DNA from: Serilophus lunatus
Taxonomy: Eukaryota > Chordata > Aves > Passeriformes > Eurylaimidae
Assembly (NCBI GenBank): GCA_013399895.1
Contig: VXBA01002860.1
Span: forward strand, 248,001-312,000
Reading direction: 5' to 3'
DNA: 64,000 nucleotides
Shown: piece after piece, positions 47,641 through 61,247 of the stretch
Position numbering within the stretch: the stretch's first letter is position 1
Layout: each line of letters begins with the position of its first letter
The notes under the pieces: model-generated
What the model was told of the DNA's origin: nothing
The model's input: the letters and a program-made list of their open reading frames with translations, nothing else
Database searches by the model: none
Program-made: the position numbers and the translations under genes

Positions 47641-50600
47641 ATGGTCAAAGATATTTTTCAGATGCACTTTAAGGCCCTAAGGACAGTATTTTGATTTTTA
47701 ATAGCAGAAAAAAAGTTGTTTATTACATTTATTTTTGTACAGACATATTTTCTTGCCTGTTGTTTTATTTAGCTTTATATCTGTAGGCCCACTTTGAGAA
47801 ATTTATAAGCACTATCCTAAAGAGCACTAGTTTGATCATTAAAATTAATAGTCTACAATTTTAAGTCTTTTAAGATAGATTTTTTTTTCTCCGCTTGTGT
47901 CAAAAAGGAAGCAAAGTTTTCTGAAAGTCATTCTTAGTTAAGAATAAACAAACAAACAAATGAGCACACTGCAGGCAATCTGGTGCAATTAATATGAGAG
48001 CTGTCAGGGGGGTATGTTATAATGAGATGAACTGACAATGGTGTTCAAAGGCTAAACCTAAAGTTTCTACTCCAAGCAGGAGATTTATATTTATGCTGTT
48101 TTTCAATGACAGGCTCCATTTTTGAAAGATAAATTTATTTTGTTTCGTGGGAAGATGAGGAAAAAACCCTGTTCTTTTCCTTGAATGAGCTGGCTTAGGA
48201 CTTTATATTACAGTGGCTGAAATATTAGGGAAAAATAGAAAGCTCAAAACAAACACCAACCAGCTGCTTCTGCTGTATATTTAATATGTACAGCTCTATT
48301 AGATTGGTTTATTAATACATCTGCAAGTATCATGCAACAGGGACCAGATGGCTCAGGAGATGAATAATGACATAAAAAAGATTGTAAGTAGCAATCTATT
48401 GCAGGTCAGAAATAGCCAAATGATGTTGACTTCTGATGTCTATTCAGTAACCAGCATGAATGGAGAGAGGATCTCACTCCTGCACCTTGTCCAGCACCAC
48501 CAAAACTTCTGCAAGTATTTCTCCCATATGAACAGAAAAAACAAAACATGTAGAAGTGGTGACAGGAAATTAGGCGAGCTCTGTCTACATGTTAGTGATG
48601 ATGCTCCTTGGTAGAATGCTTCAGGATATTTTATTTTTGGGGAATAAAAAGAGGTAAGACCCAGAAGATCCCAGGCAGTGGATCCGTGTTCACAGCTGGC
48701 TTCTGGGCTCTGAAACATGCACACTGCGGGTTTCCAAAAAGTGGCATCAAGTTCTGTGCTAGAAACCCCCACAAGGGATTGTGTGTTTTGAACACACTTT
48801 AATATGCAGATATGTGCAGACAGTAATATAGTAAGCTCTATTTTTAAACTTAAGTGATTGTCTCTGGTCTTGAATTGTAAGTGGAAGTACATTCTTAAGG
48901 AAACTCTTTTAGTTGGGTTTTCTGAAAACATAGGCAACAAATACTAGGTAAAAAAAATATGTGCCAGGCCAGGCTTTGTGCCTGCTTTTCTGCTTTTATC
49001 TTCTAAAAGTTTAGAGGTAGTTTGTTGTTTCAAATTTATGATTACGGAAATTGGTATTGTTGGTTGACAGCAGGCAAGAGAATGAGAAGATATGGTGCCA
49101 AAGTCTTCTAGTATAAATGAGTTATACAGGTGCAATACAAACATGATTCTACTTTCTCTACTTGACAGGGCCATAAAGGCTCATGATAAGATTCATCATA
49201 TGACCAAACCTACAAAAAACTCAGTTTCATGGTCAGGCTGTGCTGCAGGTATATTTGTCCAGGAACCCTACCTGTGTGTGGATATTGTCATTTAGGGTAA
49301 TATGACCTAGTCATGTTACATTATATAACATAGTCATAATACAATATATGTCATATCAGATCCCTTGTTTCCCATCAATTTTCAGGCACCCAAGGTAAAA
49401 CTAATTGATCTTGTCTCTTGAGCCCCAGGGATGCAGTCCTTTGCCTTTAATCCTTCGAACTTCTTTTGGAATTAAAGGATGGTGCTACCTGCGTTGTAGG
49501 CATGTTCTTGAAGACCTGTCCTGATGTTATCTAGGCCAGGTATTCCACGTAAGTGAGGGGACAAATGATGCATGTGTGTGTAAAGGGTTTTAAGTGTGGC
49601 ATGAATACAGATGTAGGGCAGTGTTGTTGCCTAACACTGGCCCATTTTAAATCTGGAGGTGTGCTTAGAAAGGCTGTCAAGGGTGGTCTAGGAAGGTATC
49701 AGTGACACCAAGATAAGTGTTTCTGTGATATCTCTGTCTCTTGTAACACTACAAATAATTGTGCCTTGCAGCTCACTTTGTAATAAGTTACTCTGATGAC
49801 TATTTAGTACAACTGTGTTCTGTTGCTGTACTTCAAATTCAAATAATCCCCTGGTCTCTATGCTTTTCAGGACTTCTATTGAAATTTAAACTCTTCATCC
49901 CCAAATGCTAATGGATATGGCTATAAAAATAAACACAGAGTCCCTTTCAATTAATTGTTGTTTTGGGATTTGTGTGCATGCTGGTTCTTGCTGTGTTTTT
50001 TAATTGTTTGTTAAGCTGCTCCTCATGCTTTGTTGTTGCTAGTGCTGTAAAGTATGCCTATGATAGAAAATCCTGAGATTTCAAACAGGAGCAGGGACAG
50101 GGATGAATTTGGATACAGCTACACATATGTAATTCTTGAGAATGATTTTTGAGCATATTAGCCTTGAGCTCTGAACACACAGGAAGTCTTTGTTTGTGTG
50201 TGTGTGTTAGCCGAGGTACACTAGTGAAGCCAATGATGTTAAAATGCAGATTCTTAAGTGGTTTAAATAGATTCATCTCTATAGCTTCCCTGGACCCACA
50301 GCAGTTTACATTTGCTGAGGGCACACTATAATCAGTCCAAATATCTAAAAAGTCAAACCCATAGAAACAGTAAAAAATTAAGATCTGTGTTACATAACTA
50401 ATTGTAAATCTTAATTCTTCGATGAAAAAAAGACAATTTGACATTAAAATACAACTTTAAAACTATAGATGAAAAGGAGGGTTATGAAAATTATTGTTAA
50501 TATGACCAGACAGTAAGTAATATTCAGTGAAACATGAGCTGAAAGATTTGGGGATATAAAATCAGTTAGTTCAAGTCCAAAATTACTTTCTCTAAGAATT

Positions 50601-53434
50601 AAGGTGGAAGAATCAGATTTGAAGTGTTAAATCTGATAAGAATTTGTTTCTACTGTCTAGTGACTTCTAACTTGATCTGCTCAAGCAGATGAGTAATTAC
50701 CGTATCTAAAAACAAAACAAAACAAAAAGAAACTCCAAACACACCTATTTTATTTATTTAGCATGTTTTCAGGCTGTCCTCTACCTTAGATAAGAGAAAG
50801 TAGAGCAAGAATGTCCTTGGTTAAAATTGAGTATATCTGCCTTTACAAGGTAAGGATCTAATCAAAGGCTTTACTCACAGATTCAAATATACAACTTCAT
50901 AAATCAATAATAGATTCATTTTTTAATTGCTGCAGCTATCCTTCATTCATTCTAGGTGTCTTGTGTATAGGGATTTCTGTAGCTGTCTGCTTGGTGTTCC
51001 CTGGGTGTTTGCAGGCAGTAATTTTTTTTTCTCATCTGTTAGCTCCTTTGGTCATGTACTTCATTTTCCATTGAGTGTTTTTTATGAAAATTCTATGATG
51101 TCTTTTAACTTTGCACCTCCATTCTCTCTTGGCACTACTTATCTTCATCACACATCTCTTTCAATCTGTCCCCAAATCCACTCTTGCTTTCTGCTGTATA
51201 TCTCCTCACTGTTCACACATGCTTCATTCTTCCAGTCGTGTGTTGCTCATTCAGTCACTTTTAATGCAGGGGAATAAAAAAGGCTTTTCACACTGCCTTC
51301 TGTAAAGTGCATTTAAGGGACTGTGTTCATGGCAGAGAGCAAAAACTATATCTGGGGGCAATTAAACGCACTAGTGAAGCAAGGGAGTTTCCCGACTGCA
51401 GGGTCCACATGAGCATACTCCTTCCAAGAGCTGAGAAATTCTCAGTCCTTTGCTGAGGCCACAGGGAGCTGAAAGGCTCTGAATGCTTTGCAGGAGCAAA
51501 TAATGACATTTATGGAGAAGCCAAAGAATATTTCATAAGGACGACTTTATGAAACGTTACTCTTTCCTTGTAGGGTTTTATGATGCTGCCTTGTTCAAGG
51601 CAATACCACTGTCAACATAGGAAAAGCCTTGGCAACACACCCGTTAAGAGATAAAAATCGAAAATGCTCTAGTGAGACTTTGATTTTGCTGGTTTCCCTG
51701 ATGCCATGCTGCAATGATGGCACTGCTCTGTTGTACAGTCATGAATAAAACCAAATGATACATAACCATAGCAGTGAAGTGCTACAAATATACACAGATG
51801 TGCTAATAACCCTGCCCCTTTTTTCAGTACATGGGCTGAGGTGCTTAGTTGTTATGCAAATAGCTGGAATGACATCTCAAAGTGTGATTCTGTAGTCTGA
51901 ATTTGGTAATAAGCTAATTGGGTTGCATATTAAAAAGGATTCTTAAGGTATTTACACACATACGATAGAAGAATTTCAATCTTTTATCTACTTGGCTGTA
52001 ATAAAGAAAATCAATTAAATGAAATAAAATGCCATCTACTCGGGATTATGGCTTGCAGATATTTCATTGCAGTAAAGATTTTCCAAGAAGAAAAGCTTAA
52101 ACTGGTAGACTTGGGGGATTTTGCATATTTTTTTTCTTAACTGGCTTACATATTTTCAGATGTGTTTCAGTTAATTTAAGTGTTCCCCATCAACTTGTGC
52201 ATCCACCAAACAAGAATTTCATGTGCTAACCCAGAAGAAAATCGTAATCCTTTGATTACATTGAAATCTTGAAAATGTAGAGAGGCAAATATAAGAGAGG
52301 TTTCAACCATATGCAGCATGCTTCTAGTAAATGGGGATGAAATGCAGTAGAATTGTTTCAAAGTTAACTAGCTCCAAAATAGGAAAATCCTGCTCTATTT
52401 TCCAAAAACTTGCTTAGCTTATTTCATGCAAGTGAAAAGAAGCTGGAACACCAGCTGTATCAAAATATGATGCCATTCTGCTTTCTTCATCCATCTCCCT
52501 CAATATGGCTTGCTAACCAACACTGAATAGATAGTATGCAGTGTATTTCTGCACTCTAAATGGTAAATCTCATTATACACTTAATGATATTAATGGTGAT
52601 GATTTTTCCCTTCTGGGCAGGTAGGAGGTACAGGAGCCCAAATGTGCTCTGCTACTGTATTTCTTCTGGTGGTCAGAACCTCTATTCCCATTCATTTGGC
52701 CATCCACACTGCTCAGAAAGGTATCCCACATTGGTATCCTTCCTGCATATGGAGCGAGTTCACACTTGCCGTGCAGACACAGATTTCAGAGTTGCCTTCT
52801 GACTTAAGCACCCAGTTTGACCTCTAACTGCAAAAACTGAACCAGATGGTCCTCAAAAATCAGTTAATACAATATTTCAGAAGGATAAATATGCTGCTGC
52901 TTTAACGAATGACTGCAAAAGTTTTGCTGAATGCGAAGGTAGCTGATATTCTCAAGGTAATTTTTGGTAACTGAATTGCTGCTAAATGTTCCCAGATGAC
53001 CTTGCATCTTGATTTAGTTTCCCAGTCCATCTTCGCTGCTATTTGTATCAATGTTTCTGTTGCCTGCAACAGACTTTCCCTAAGTGCATAGGTGCGTGTA
53101 TATGGATGTGCATGGCCCTACTCAGGGAATGTGAAATGGAGCAGGGACTTGAAGGAACATGTAGGTAGGTGCAAGTCCTTGCTGGAGCAGCCTATTGATA
53201 CTTTCCTCCTGGTAAATTTGCCTCAACAGTTTCAAACTGCTCTATTGACTTAGTATGCAAAATCTTGTCTGTGTTAAATTATTCAACCAAGATAGGGTAA
53301 TAGCAATATTCGGATCTCAAAAGAGTCAGCTTCCTTTCATTCTTGTAAAATGTCTTGGGGGCATAAAAGCCAATGTCCACCGAAGAAAACAGGAGTTTTA
53401 CTACTGATTTCCTGGATTTAGGATTAAAATACAC

Positions 53435-53476
53435 ATATGTTATTGTATTATATTAATATGTTATTGTATTATATTA
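53435..53476. repeat. Perfect tandem duplication of a 21 bp AT-rich unit
   Basis: Two identical 21-base copies (ATATGTTATTGTATTATATT plus A) abut without spacer. CA/TA-rich sequence follows at 53484-53525. Confidence 0.92.
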
Positions 53477-54120
53477 AATTACATTGAAACACACATATAC
53501 ATGTATATACACACACATGCATATTCAGTATCTTCAAAATGAGGCTGGATTAACCATTCCAGTCAACCAAAGAATTATATTTCTAAGAGATGATTCCATG
53601 CCTGATGAATTCTGATTCAGTGCAATTTATGTGTATAATATTCAGATTAAAATTATACTAGAGGAAAGAATAGTGAAACATCATGATTGTATTGAGGTTG
53701 AACAATTATAATACAAATAACTACACTGTTTAAATATTAATTTTTATGAAAGACATTAATTATGCTCTTCATCTGGTAAGTTGCTCTCACTTAAGACTCA
53801 TTCCGGTGTTCAATCTCTGAAGAACATTGGAAAAAAATCATAAAATATTTAAATGCTCTCATTGTATTTTGGACAGCTTGTATTGACTGTGCATCCTGTG
53901 CTTTATTTACAATCAAGCTGACAATTTTGGCCTCATAGAAATAGCTGCAGCTCCTCTGAGGCAGAATATATTGTTACTGAGAGGTAAAATGTGAATTGCT
54001 GTGAGAGAACACACTGAAAACTAAAAGGCCCTTGATTAGCCTACCATTTTTGAGAGTAGCACTAAAGCATTCTTTTTAGTTATAGGGTAGATAACAACAG
54101 TTAGACACACTACATGGCAT

Positions 54121-54163
54121 CCAGCATAACATACAACACCAGCCGGCATAATATATAACACCA
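54121..54163. repeat. Imperfect 22 bp tandem duplication
   Basis: CCAGCATAACATACAACACC and CCGGCATAATATATAACACC follow each other with a period of 22 bases and three mismatches in the 20 bases shown. Confidence 0.75.
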
Positions 54164-55440
54164 TCATAAAAATGGCATGAAATGGGATACTTGTACATTA
54201 TGGGATTTTAATCTCTTAGCTTTTGCTTTGTTCTGTCTTGTTCAGTGCAGCTTCTGCCAATTACAGTAAGAAACCTAATAGGTACATCTAATTTCATGCA
54301 CTTGTTAAACCACCTTTTGTTGAATGTACCTGTCTGAAATGTCCACCTTCCTAGCAAAAATCTTTTGCTTAGCAGGAAGAGTTTGGGGCTGTGATTCCTT
54401 GATCACATTTGTGCTGAAATCCTCTATAAGAACAACAAATTCTTTGAAGACAACTGGAAAAAATATATATTATTGAACAGAGGCTAGCCACAGGAACTCT
54501 GAGGCTTCTTTTCAGATCACTTTTTCAAAACTGAATTCATTCTTAGCTGAATATTTTCAATCTTCCAGGAATATTCTGAATCCAGAGGAAAACTGCAATC
54601 ATCAGCCACCTTTCAGATGCATCCTGAGGGCCTTTCTAATAGCTTAAGGCATAGATGGCAAGTTTCAACTATTTTTCTATGAATTTATAATGAGCAGAAA
54701 AGTTTTAAATTAGTATAACATGTATAATGACTTTGACTTCAGCTTTGTCCTTCCTTCTTCTGCATGTCCCACATCCTAGGATATAGGTTTTTCAGGGTGG
54801 GGCATTGTACTTTTGCCTATGTTTGCTTAATGCTTTAGCCAACAGTGCCTTATTGACCTGAAGGTCTAGATATGGGTATAATGCAAATAGGAATAATAAT
54901 GTAAGTGTCTGAGAATGCAAGTTGTTTACTCCTTCCTAAGAAATGTAAGCAAGGAATGGTCCCAGCTACTTTAGCTGCATGAATAAACTAGCTACTTGCA
55001 CTGTCAGATAGAGATGAAGGAGCCACTCAGGTTTTGGGGGTCATGGGGAATTTAGTGACAGAAAAAACTTCTTTTACTGAAGCTTTCTATTCAGAATTTC
55101 TCAATACTGCTTTAGGACCCATCTTAATATATGTGAACTGAAATCCTCTCTGTCATGACCAAAATGACAGCTTGGGAAAGGATGCTTATTATGTAATGGT
55201 GAAAATGCTCAAGGAATGTTTGTGAAGTACTAAATGATGTTAGACCCTTTCTGGGGCTGGAAAGAAGTATGGCAATAAAAATAACAAGCATACTTCACTG
55301 TGTGAGGTGATAATGACAGAGTATTTCCCAGAAAAAGCTGTTGCAGATAACCCTGCACCATGGAAAATGAGCAGAGTAAAATATGATGGGACTCTACTAT
55401 CTGAAATACCTGATAGCAGAATGAGTGAACAGAGTAGGAC

Positions 55441-55474
55441 CAGAGAGGGCGGGAGGGCAGGAGGGAGGGAGAAA
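55441..55474. repeat. GGGA-rich purine tract
   Basis: Repeated GGGAGG/GGGCAGG units on the plus strand, a homopurine-biased simple tract. Confidence 0.75.
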
Positions 55475-56570
55475 TCAGCACAGTGGTGATGGAACATTTG
55501 GTTCTTGGATATTTGTGCTGCAGTGTGATGAAACAAATTAGTTCTGAAACTGAGGGTCGCTTTTTTCCTTTCACAGGTAATGTCAAGTGTTTTTACAAGC
55601 TTCTGTTGTGTATTTTTTTCTCTCTACTAAGGTTTTTTGCTTTATACGTATCACTCATAAATGGAAGTGCATAGCTTATTAAGAGTACCCTGAATGCTGA
55701 CTAGTTAACCTCCCAAATTCTAAATCAGTGCCATAGTATCATTTTAACAGGGCATCTTATTTGTTTCTGCCCAGCCTTTGTGACAACAACTGCATCTGAC
55801 AAAATGGTTCTAATAATAATTCATTCCCTGCTTGATGTTCTAACGCCATTGACTTATTCAGTAGCAATCATGAAGGTTTATTCAAAGCACAGACCAATGG
55901 GCAGTATCAAGAACAATGCCTTCACAAATTCAGGATAATCAATGATGGCTATTTCCTGAACAAGAATACTTTCAATTGTACGGCAGACAGAATTCCCTCT
56001 GGGTGAATAAGTTGCTGAAGTGGAAAATTTTATTTAACAGCATTTGGTATGAGTCTTGGAAGTCTCCACTGAGTCATTAGGAGTGCTACAAAGAGTCCAC
56101 TTTAGCTGAGCGTTGCTTTTTGACTCTTTGGGTGAATATTGTGAGAGGTTGCAGTAACCCTGCAGTGTTCTCTAACACCCTTCCTCCCCACCCACACAGG
56201 GCAGCCATGTGAGTACTTGGTCAAGGAGATCTTGGCAAACTTGTCCAGCTTTGTAACATTCCCCAGCTGTATCTACAAACTAAAATATCAGGATATTTAA
56301 ATATGACAGAATATTGTTTTGTTCTGTTAAATCAATATTTACTGGGAACCTCTAGACTAACTTCACTAATTATCAATGAGGTCAAATATCTGTAAATATT
56401 GATTGGTGAGGGCCAGGTTGACCAGCAATCCAGGAAGCTACAGAGGGCTAATGTCAATTTTACCTATGCTTCTTCATTTATTGCTCCAGTACCATGAATA
56501 TTACACATGTATAGCAAGAGCCAAAGGCTGCTGGATGATGTTTTGTCATCACTGAGGTATTTCCAAACAT

Positions 56571-56575
56571 GTCAG
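56571..56575. repeat. Imperfect target-site duplication, left copy (GTCAG)
   Basis: GTCAG before the LTR start and GTCAT after the LTR end (57146-57150) agree at four of five bases, as expected for a 5 bp ERV-L duplication with one later mutation. Confidence 0.6.
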
Positions 56576-56837
56576 TGTGCTGTTGTAGTTGGGGTACAGT
56601 TAATTTTCTTCCCAGTGGCTGATATGGGGCTGTTTTGGATTTGCACTGAACACAGTGATGAGATGTTTTTGTTATTGCTGAGCAGGACTTACACAGAGCC
56701 AAGGCCTTTTCTGATTTTTGTCCTGCCACGCTGGCAAGGAAATTGGGAGTGCATAGGAAATTGGGAGGGCACACAGCCAGGAAAATTGACCTAAACTGAC
56801 AAAAGGGATATCCCAGATCATATGATATCATGCTCAG

Positions 56838-56846
56838 TATATAAAG
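56838..56846 (+). promoter_or_regulatory. TATA box of the solo LTR
   Basis: TATATAAAG inside the LTR is a strong TATA match, about 170 bases before the poly(A) signal, as expected for an LTR promoter. Whether it still drives transcription cannot be seen from sequence. Confidence 0.6.
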
Positions 56847-57017
56847 TATGAGGAGGAAGGAGGGACGTTTGCAATGATGTTGTTTGTCTTCCCAGTAACT
56901 GTTACACATGGTGGAGCCCAGCTCTCCTGGAGGTGGCTGAACACATGCCTGCCCATGGAAAGCAGTAAGTTAATTCCTTGTTTTGCTTCGCTTGTGTGTG
57001 CAGCATTTGCCTTCCCT

Positions 57018-57023
57018 ATTAAA
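57018..57023 (+). terminator. Poly(A) signal of the solo LTR
   Basis: ATTAAA, the commonest variant of AATAAA, lies in the expected R region and is followed by CTGTCTTTATC. The related LTR at 14.4 kb has GTTAAG here and has lost the signal. Confidence 0.55.
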
Positions 57024-57150
57024 CTGTCTTTATCATAACCAACATGTTTTCTGGGTTTTACCCTTCAGATTCTCTCCCAATCTCTCTAGTGGGGGAGTAA
57101 GTGGCTGCATAGGACTTGGCTGATAGCTGGAGTTAAACCACAACAGTCAT

Positions 57151-60100
57151 TTGTTGTCTGAAAACGCCAGCTGATCAAATTTGACCTCACTCAGCACAAA
57201 CACGTGCACAGCACAAGCATTTTCTCAGGAAATAAGAAACAAATTTTCAAGTTCTCCTACTATTCAACTGAGCTTTTCCCATCTGAATGCCTGTGAAAGG
57301 AGCAGTTCTCTCTTTTGGGGATGTTCTGCCCTGTTAAATGCAGCTGTTATTTATTTGCCTTGGTGCAAACTTGTGCTGATCCAAACCATTGGCTGAACCT
57401 GTTGAAGTTACTAGGCAGTCTTTCCTTTCTAATACTTTCACTCACATTTTGGGGGAGGAGGGTGGAAGAGAAGATATTACTGTGAAATATTTTGATTGTA
57501 TCTTGACATTGAAGGTGAGAAAATATACAACAAAGTACAAGTGGAAAGGGAAAATGATTTCTGAGAAACTGTATTTCCAGTACAAATTTTACTTGGCTGT
57601 CTTAGAGTTGTCTGGGTGAATTAATACATACACATTCTGGTCAAATTAGAAAACTATGGCTAACCTGTTGCTCACATTTTTATAACATTTCTGGAGATAC
57701 AGCACTACTGAAAAGATGAGCAAATGCATCCTACATAAACTCAATTTGATGGACCCTTTCTGAGTCCAGCTGTAATCTGGCACAGAAAGAGAGGGCAGTA
57801 AGACAACTCTGCCCTTTCTTCTTTTCCCTCAATGTCACACTCTGCATGAGCTGACACAGGCTGGGTTCGCAGCCCCCAGCTTGTGCTCCCCTGAGACAAC
57901 ACCGCACTTGTACTAGTCCCCAGGGCCAGAAGACAAATGAGAGTACCTCAGGAGGAACCCGGCTGAGTAACAGCAGAGCCATCTGGAAAGGTTAAAGGCC
58001 ACCCACCATTTGCGCTGCTGTAGGTTAACACCACTAGTCTCCCTTAGAGCACAGTCCCCCCACATACACACATAAAAAGGAAAACTTGCCACTTTTAGCC
58101 TATTATTTTGAGTTACCAGAATGCTTTAACTGAAGTAGCCAATTCAAAATGTTATTAACTGCTTGTGTGCATGACGAACATCCAGACAGCATACTATCCT
58201 CTCATGAAAGGATACCTGAGCTAGGTCTCTCTGAGCTAGTTCAACTACTGCGAGTAATATAACCAGACTAGCGTGGCACTCTGCCCAGACTAATTTATCT
58301 GTCTTTTCAAAGGCAGGAAGTCTGGCAGGTCTGCTTTATTCAGTGCCTTAGTTGCCACTAATGAGTGCTGTGTAACTAAAGTCTCTGAACAGCACAATAA
58401 TCAATTTAAAACAGCTCTCAGATGAACTCCTTTGAGTTCTCAGCCCTGTTAATGATGCAGGTTGAAAGTCCATCTATATAGACTGGCTGTCTAGATTAAG
58501 CTTGCCCAAAAACTACAGAAGCACAACTTGTGGCAGAAAACACATCTCTGTGGCTACAACATACTTACCATCTTCAGCCTCTGAGAGTCAGTTCAGAAAT
58601 ACCAGGGTTGGCCCACCTGTGCACCTACTAAAAACCAAAGCTAAAACATCAAGGACTTGAGAGAGTGCTCAACTTGTGCTTGAAAAATCCCACCCGCTGT
58701 CTGTAATGTCTGTTTCAGCTATTACTGCATTTTAAATTCTTCAGCATGCTGTTAAGTCAGGCCATCAGTGAGAGGGCAGCAGAGATGTTAAGCCACACTG
58801 TCTGGCCTTGGCTCTTTGCTTTGACATTTTTATCAGTTTTTCACTTCTCGTCTGTTTAATCTATTTCATTTTCCAAAGCAATCATCTGTCTACTAAAGTT
58901 ATTTTCTTTCCAGGTGTTATTACTTTTTTGTTTGCTTTTTTGAGATGTTATTGACAGGTATGATGCGGGCAAACTGATATTTGATACAATAATAAATCAG
59001 ATACAGCTGAATTCCAGTTTCCTGATATAATCATATTAGAAAAAGGTATTGTGTTATCCACATGAGACCCTGATGAAGTCAACACAGCTGCTCATGGGTA
59101 AAAGCATCAGAATTTGATCCACTGAGTTCAGCTGGATCTGGCAGGTCTCCAGATTTTCTGAGCTGAACTATTCCAGTTTCAGACATCATGGTCACCAATA
59201 GGAACCAGTAATGTTCAACATCAGATCAGCCCTTCACGGAGATCGCCCTCTCCAGAGCTGATTAAAATAAAATAACCTCCAGAAATATAATATCAACAAC
59301 TGTATTTACATTTGTTGCTTGAGGGGATATTAGTTTACTGTACATTATATTGTAACATTCAAAATAATATTTATCATAGCCTGAACCAATTCTTTGCTCA
59401 GAGCCATTTGTAAAAGTCAATGAAAGCACGAATTAATCTACCGACTCTATTCTAATGATTCAGAAATCTCCTTTCTTTCCTCTAAACTGCAATTTTAGTT
59501 TGTGCTGCTGACTCCACTTTTTTATAGTTTTTGTATAACACTCAGAAAGAACAAACTAGATTGTCTAATCTTCCTCTTCAAACTCTGCTATGCCCTTTCT
59601 AGAAGATAGTGACTGATGTCTCCCTCTTTCCTCTCATGCTTTTTTCCACTCTGGCATCTCCATGCATGTTATCCAGGCTATGTCTGCTTCAGAGAAGGAT
59701 TTAGGATTTCTCTATTATTAAACCGCAATAGCAGCTCTAAGAGAAGATGGCTTTTGCTTCTCTAAATGTGTAATGGGCTAATCTCCTCTAATCATTTCAC
59801 ATCTCAAGTGCTACTACACTGATTTTGATAAAGGATATCTTACATAAGCAGCATCTTCCTGAAAATGGCGTCTCCCTTACCTAAGGCTACTTAATTAACT
59901 TCTTCCACATCTATTCTCAGATGTGAAAATATACACTTATTTTTCCATGATGCTACAAAATTGTTTAGTTTGTTAATGTAGTATGATTCTCATCATAATT
60001 TTGGCCGTGCATTCTTTTCAGATTTCGACATGTTTATATTATTTGTAAATTGTATCCTGAAATTTATTTTGACTCAGTTCAATAGGATAGAGTGATACAC

Positions 60101-61084
60101 TCATATAGTTCCTAGCCTGAAGAGTTTTTAATAAAAAGGATTTATAAGCACTGCACAAGTATAAATTGCAATGTCAGCAGCATCTTTAATTTATACAGAA
60201 GGAATAGTAACTATCATTGGGTTTTTTTACTGCACATACGTCCTCATGCCTGCCCTTGCTAAAATAGATATCTAGAGTGTGGAACTTCTGAATAGTATGA
60301 GATACTGAAAATCCACAGAACTATGTTAAAACAAACAAAACCAAAGCAAAGAATAATCAATACACTAAGACATAACCAAAAACAACAACAACAAAATTAC
60401 TAGTCCTGTTAGAAATTTCCACTATTTTCTTTAACATATTCATGCTACTTGAATGGATGAAATCAATAAAAATTCCAATAAAGTTAGATATTTTGGCCTG
60501 TGACATACCAGGGAATCCGGGAAAGTGTTTTTGTGAGTCAACTGTGACTCAATATGTATTGAGTCTTAATTATACAGTAAGTACAACACCAGTATAAGAT
60601 GAGAACGTATATTACCACTACGAGTACATGGGTTCGGTATTTCAAAATGTATGACTCATTCCCACTAGCTCTGAAGGACATACCACCTGATAGCTGCTTT
60701 TGGAATTAATATTTTGGCCTTAGAGAAGTCCATATTAACACATACTTTATTTTGTATGTCTTTCTCAGAATCTCTTTCATGCCAATATGTAAATAAGATG
60801 CTAATCGAGAGGCGTGCAGAGAAAACATGTTCTGACACATTGGCACATAGCATTTTCAAGCAATACACAGCGTATTTATCATTATGTTAATGTGAGATCC
60901 CAAAGGCAGCATTGCCTTTAAGGCATACTTGAGCATGCCAAAATTTTCCCTTTCGCGGGAGGCAAAGTAGAAGATAGATTTTTCATTCAAGAGAATGTGA
61001 AGATTCCCCAAGTTATGCACAGCAGCCAGAAACCCTAAAATAAAAGAGTATTTTGCATTTATGTGATGATGTTTATTCAAACTA
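57151..61084. other. Unique AT-rich DNA, no gene seen
   Basis: No coding exon, RNA gene or dispersed repeat is recognised. The 57750-58000 segment is GC-richer, with an 83-codon minus frame that has no domain. Confidence 0.5.
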
Positions 61085-61150
61085 TGAGCAGTTTATTATC
61101 CACATTATTTTCCCACTTTTAGAGATGGCATAACTGAGGCCCAGAGTTTA
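61085..61150 (+). mobile_element. MIR-like SINE core, left piece
   Basis: The stretch ends in GATGGCATAACTGAGGCCCAGAG, resembling the well-known MIR core that reads GAT..AACTGAGGC.CAGAG, and is preceded by a TTATCC..ATT..CCCA.TTTTA segment in the right order. MIR-type SINEs predate the bird-mammal split, so a heavily diverged copy in a bird is plausible. The match continues at 63006-63100 and not in the DNA directly to the right. Confidence 0.55.
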
Positions 61151-61247
61151 ATGCAGCATTGTTTAAATAATATTGGTTGGAGTCCCATGCATTTTGGCTG
61201 CCAATGGTGTTAAACTACAATGCTTTCCCTGTCCATTCTTTTACATA

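Larger units (their letters stand above)
42013..56570. other. Long unique AT-rich stretch, no gene seen
   Basis: About 14.5 kb in which I recognise no exon, RNA gene or dispersed element. Simple sequence includes pyrimidine-rich 47606-47640, a 21 bp duplication at 53435-53476, a 22 bp imperfect duplication at 54121-54163 and a GGGA-rich tract at 55441-55474. The longest open frame (166 codons, minus, 48440-48940) has no domain and overlaps plus-strand frames equally without support. Confidence 0.5.
56576..57145 (+). mobile_element. Complete solo LTR, ERV-L-like, 570 bp
   Basis: It starts TGTGCTGTTG and ends ACCACAACA, with an imperfect 5 bp duplication outside. Plus-strand signals are well preserved: a TATA box TATATAAAG at 56838-56846 and a poly(A) signal ATTAAA at 57018-57023, giving a U3 of about 290 bases and a short R. 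The second half matches the broken LTR at 14287-14815. It is shorter than, and not obviously alignable to, the 1,087 bp LTR at 29-30 kb apart from the ACCACNACA-like end, so it is a different family within the same group. No internal retroviral sequence adjoins it. The minus-strand frame across it (143 codons) is a shadow. Confidence 0.88.

Noticed and set aside
48440..48940. 166-codon minus-strand frame
   Set aside because: No domain, no splice or promoter context, and it overlaps unsupported plus frames. This length is within chance for 64 kb searched in six frames.
50058..50444. 128-codon minus-strand frame
   Set aside because: AT-rich, low-information product with no domain or neighbouring exon signals.
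52620..52827. Possible exon: pyrimidine-rich stretch and CAG before an open frame of about 70 codons
   Set aside because: The acceptor-like site is weak, there is no matching donor in frame and the product resembles no family I know.
56478..56909. 143-codon minus-strand frame
   Set aside because: It lies mostly across the solo LTR at 56576-57145, antisense to it.
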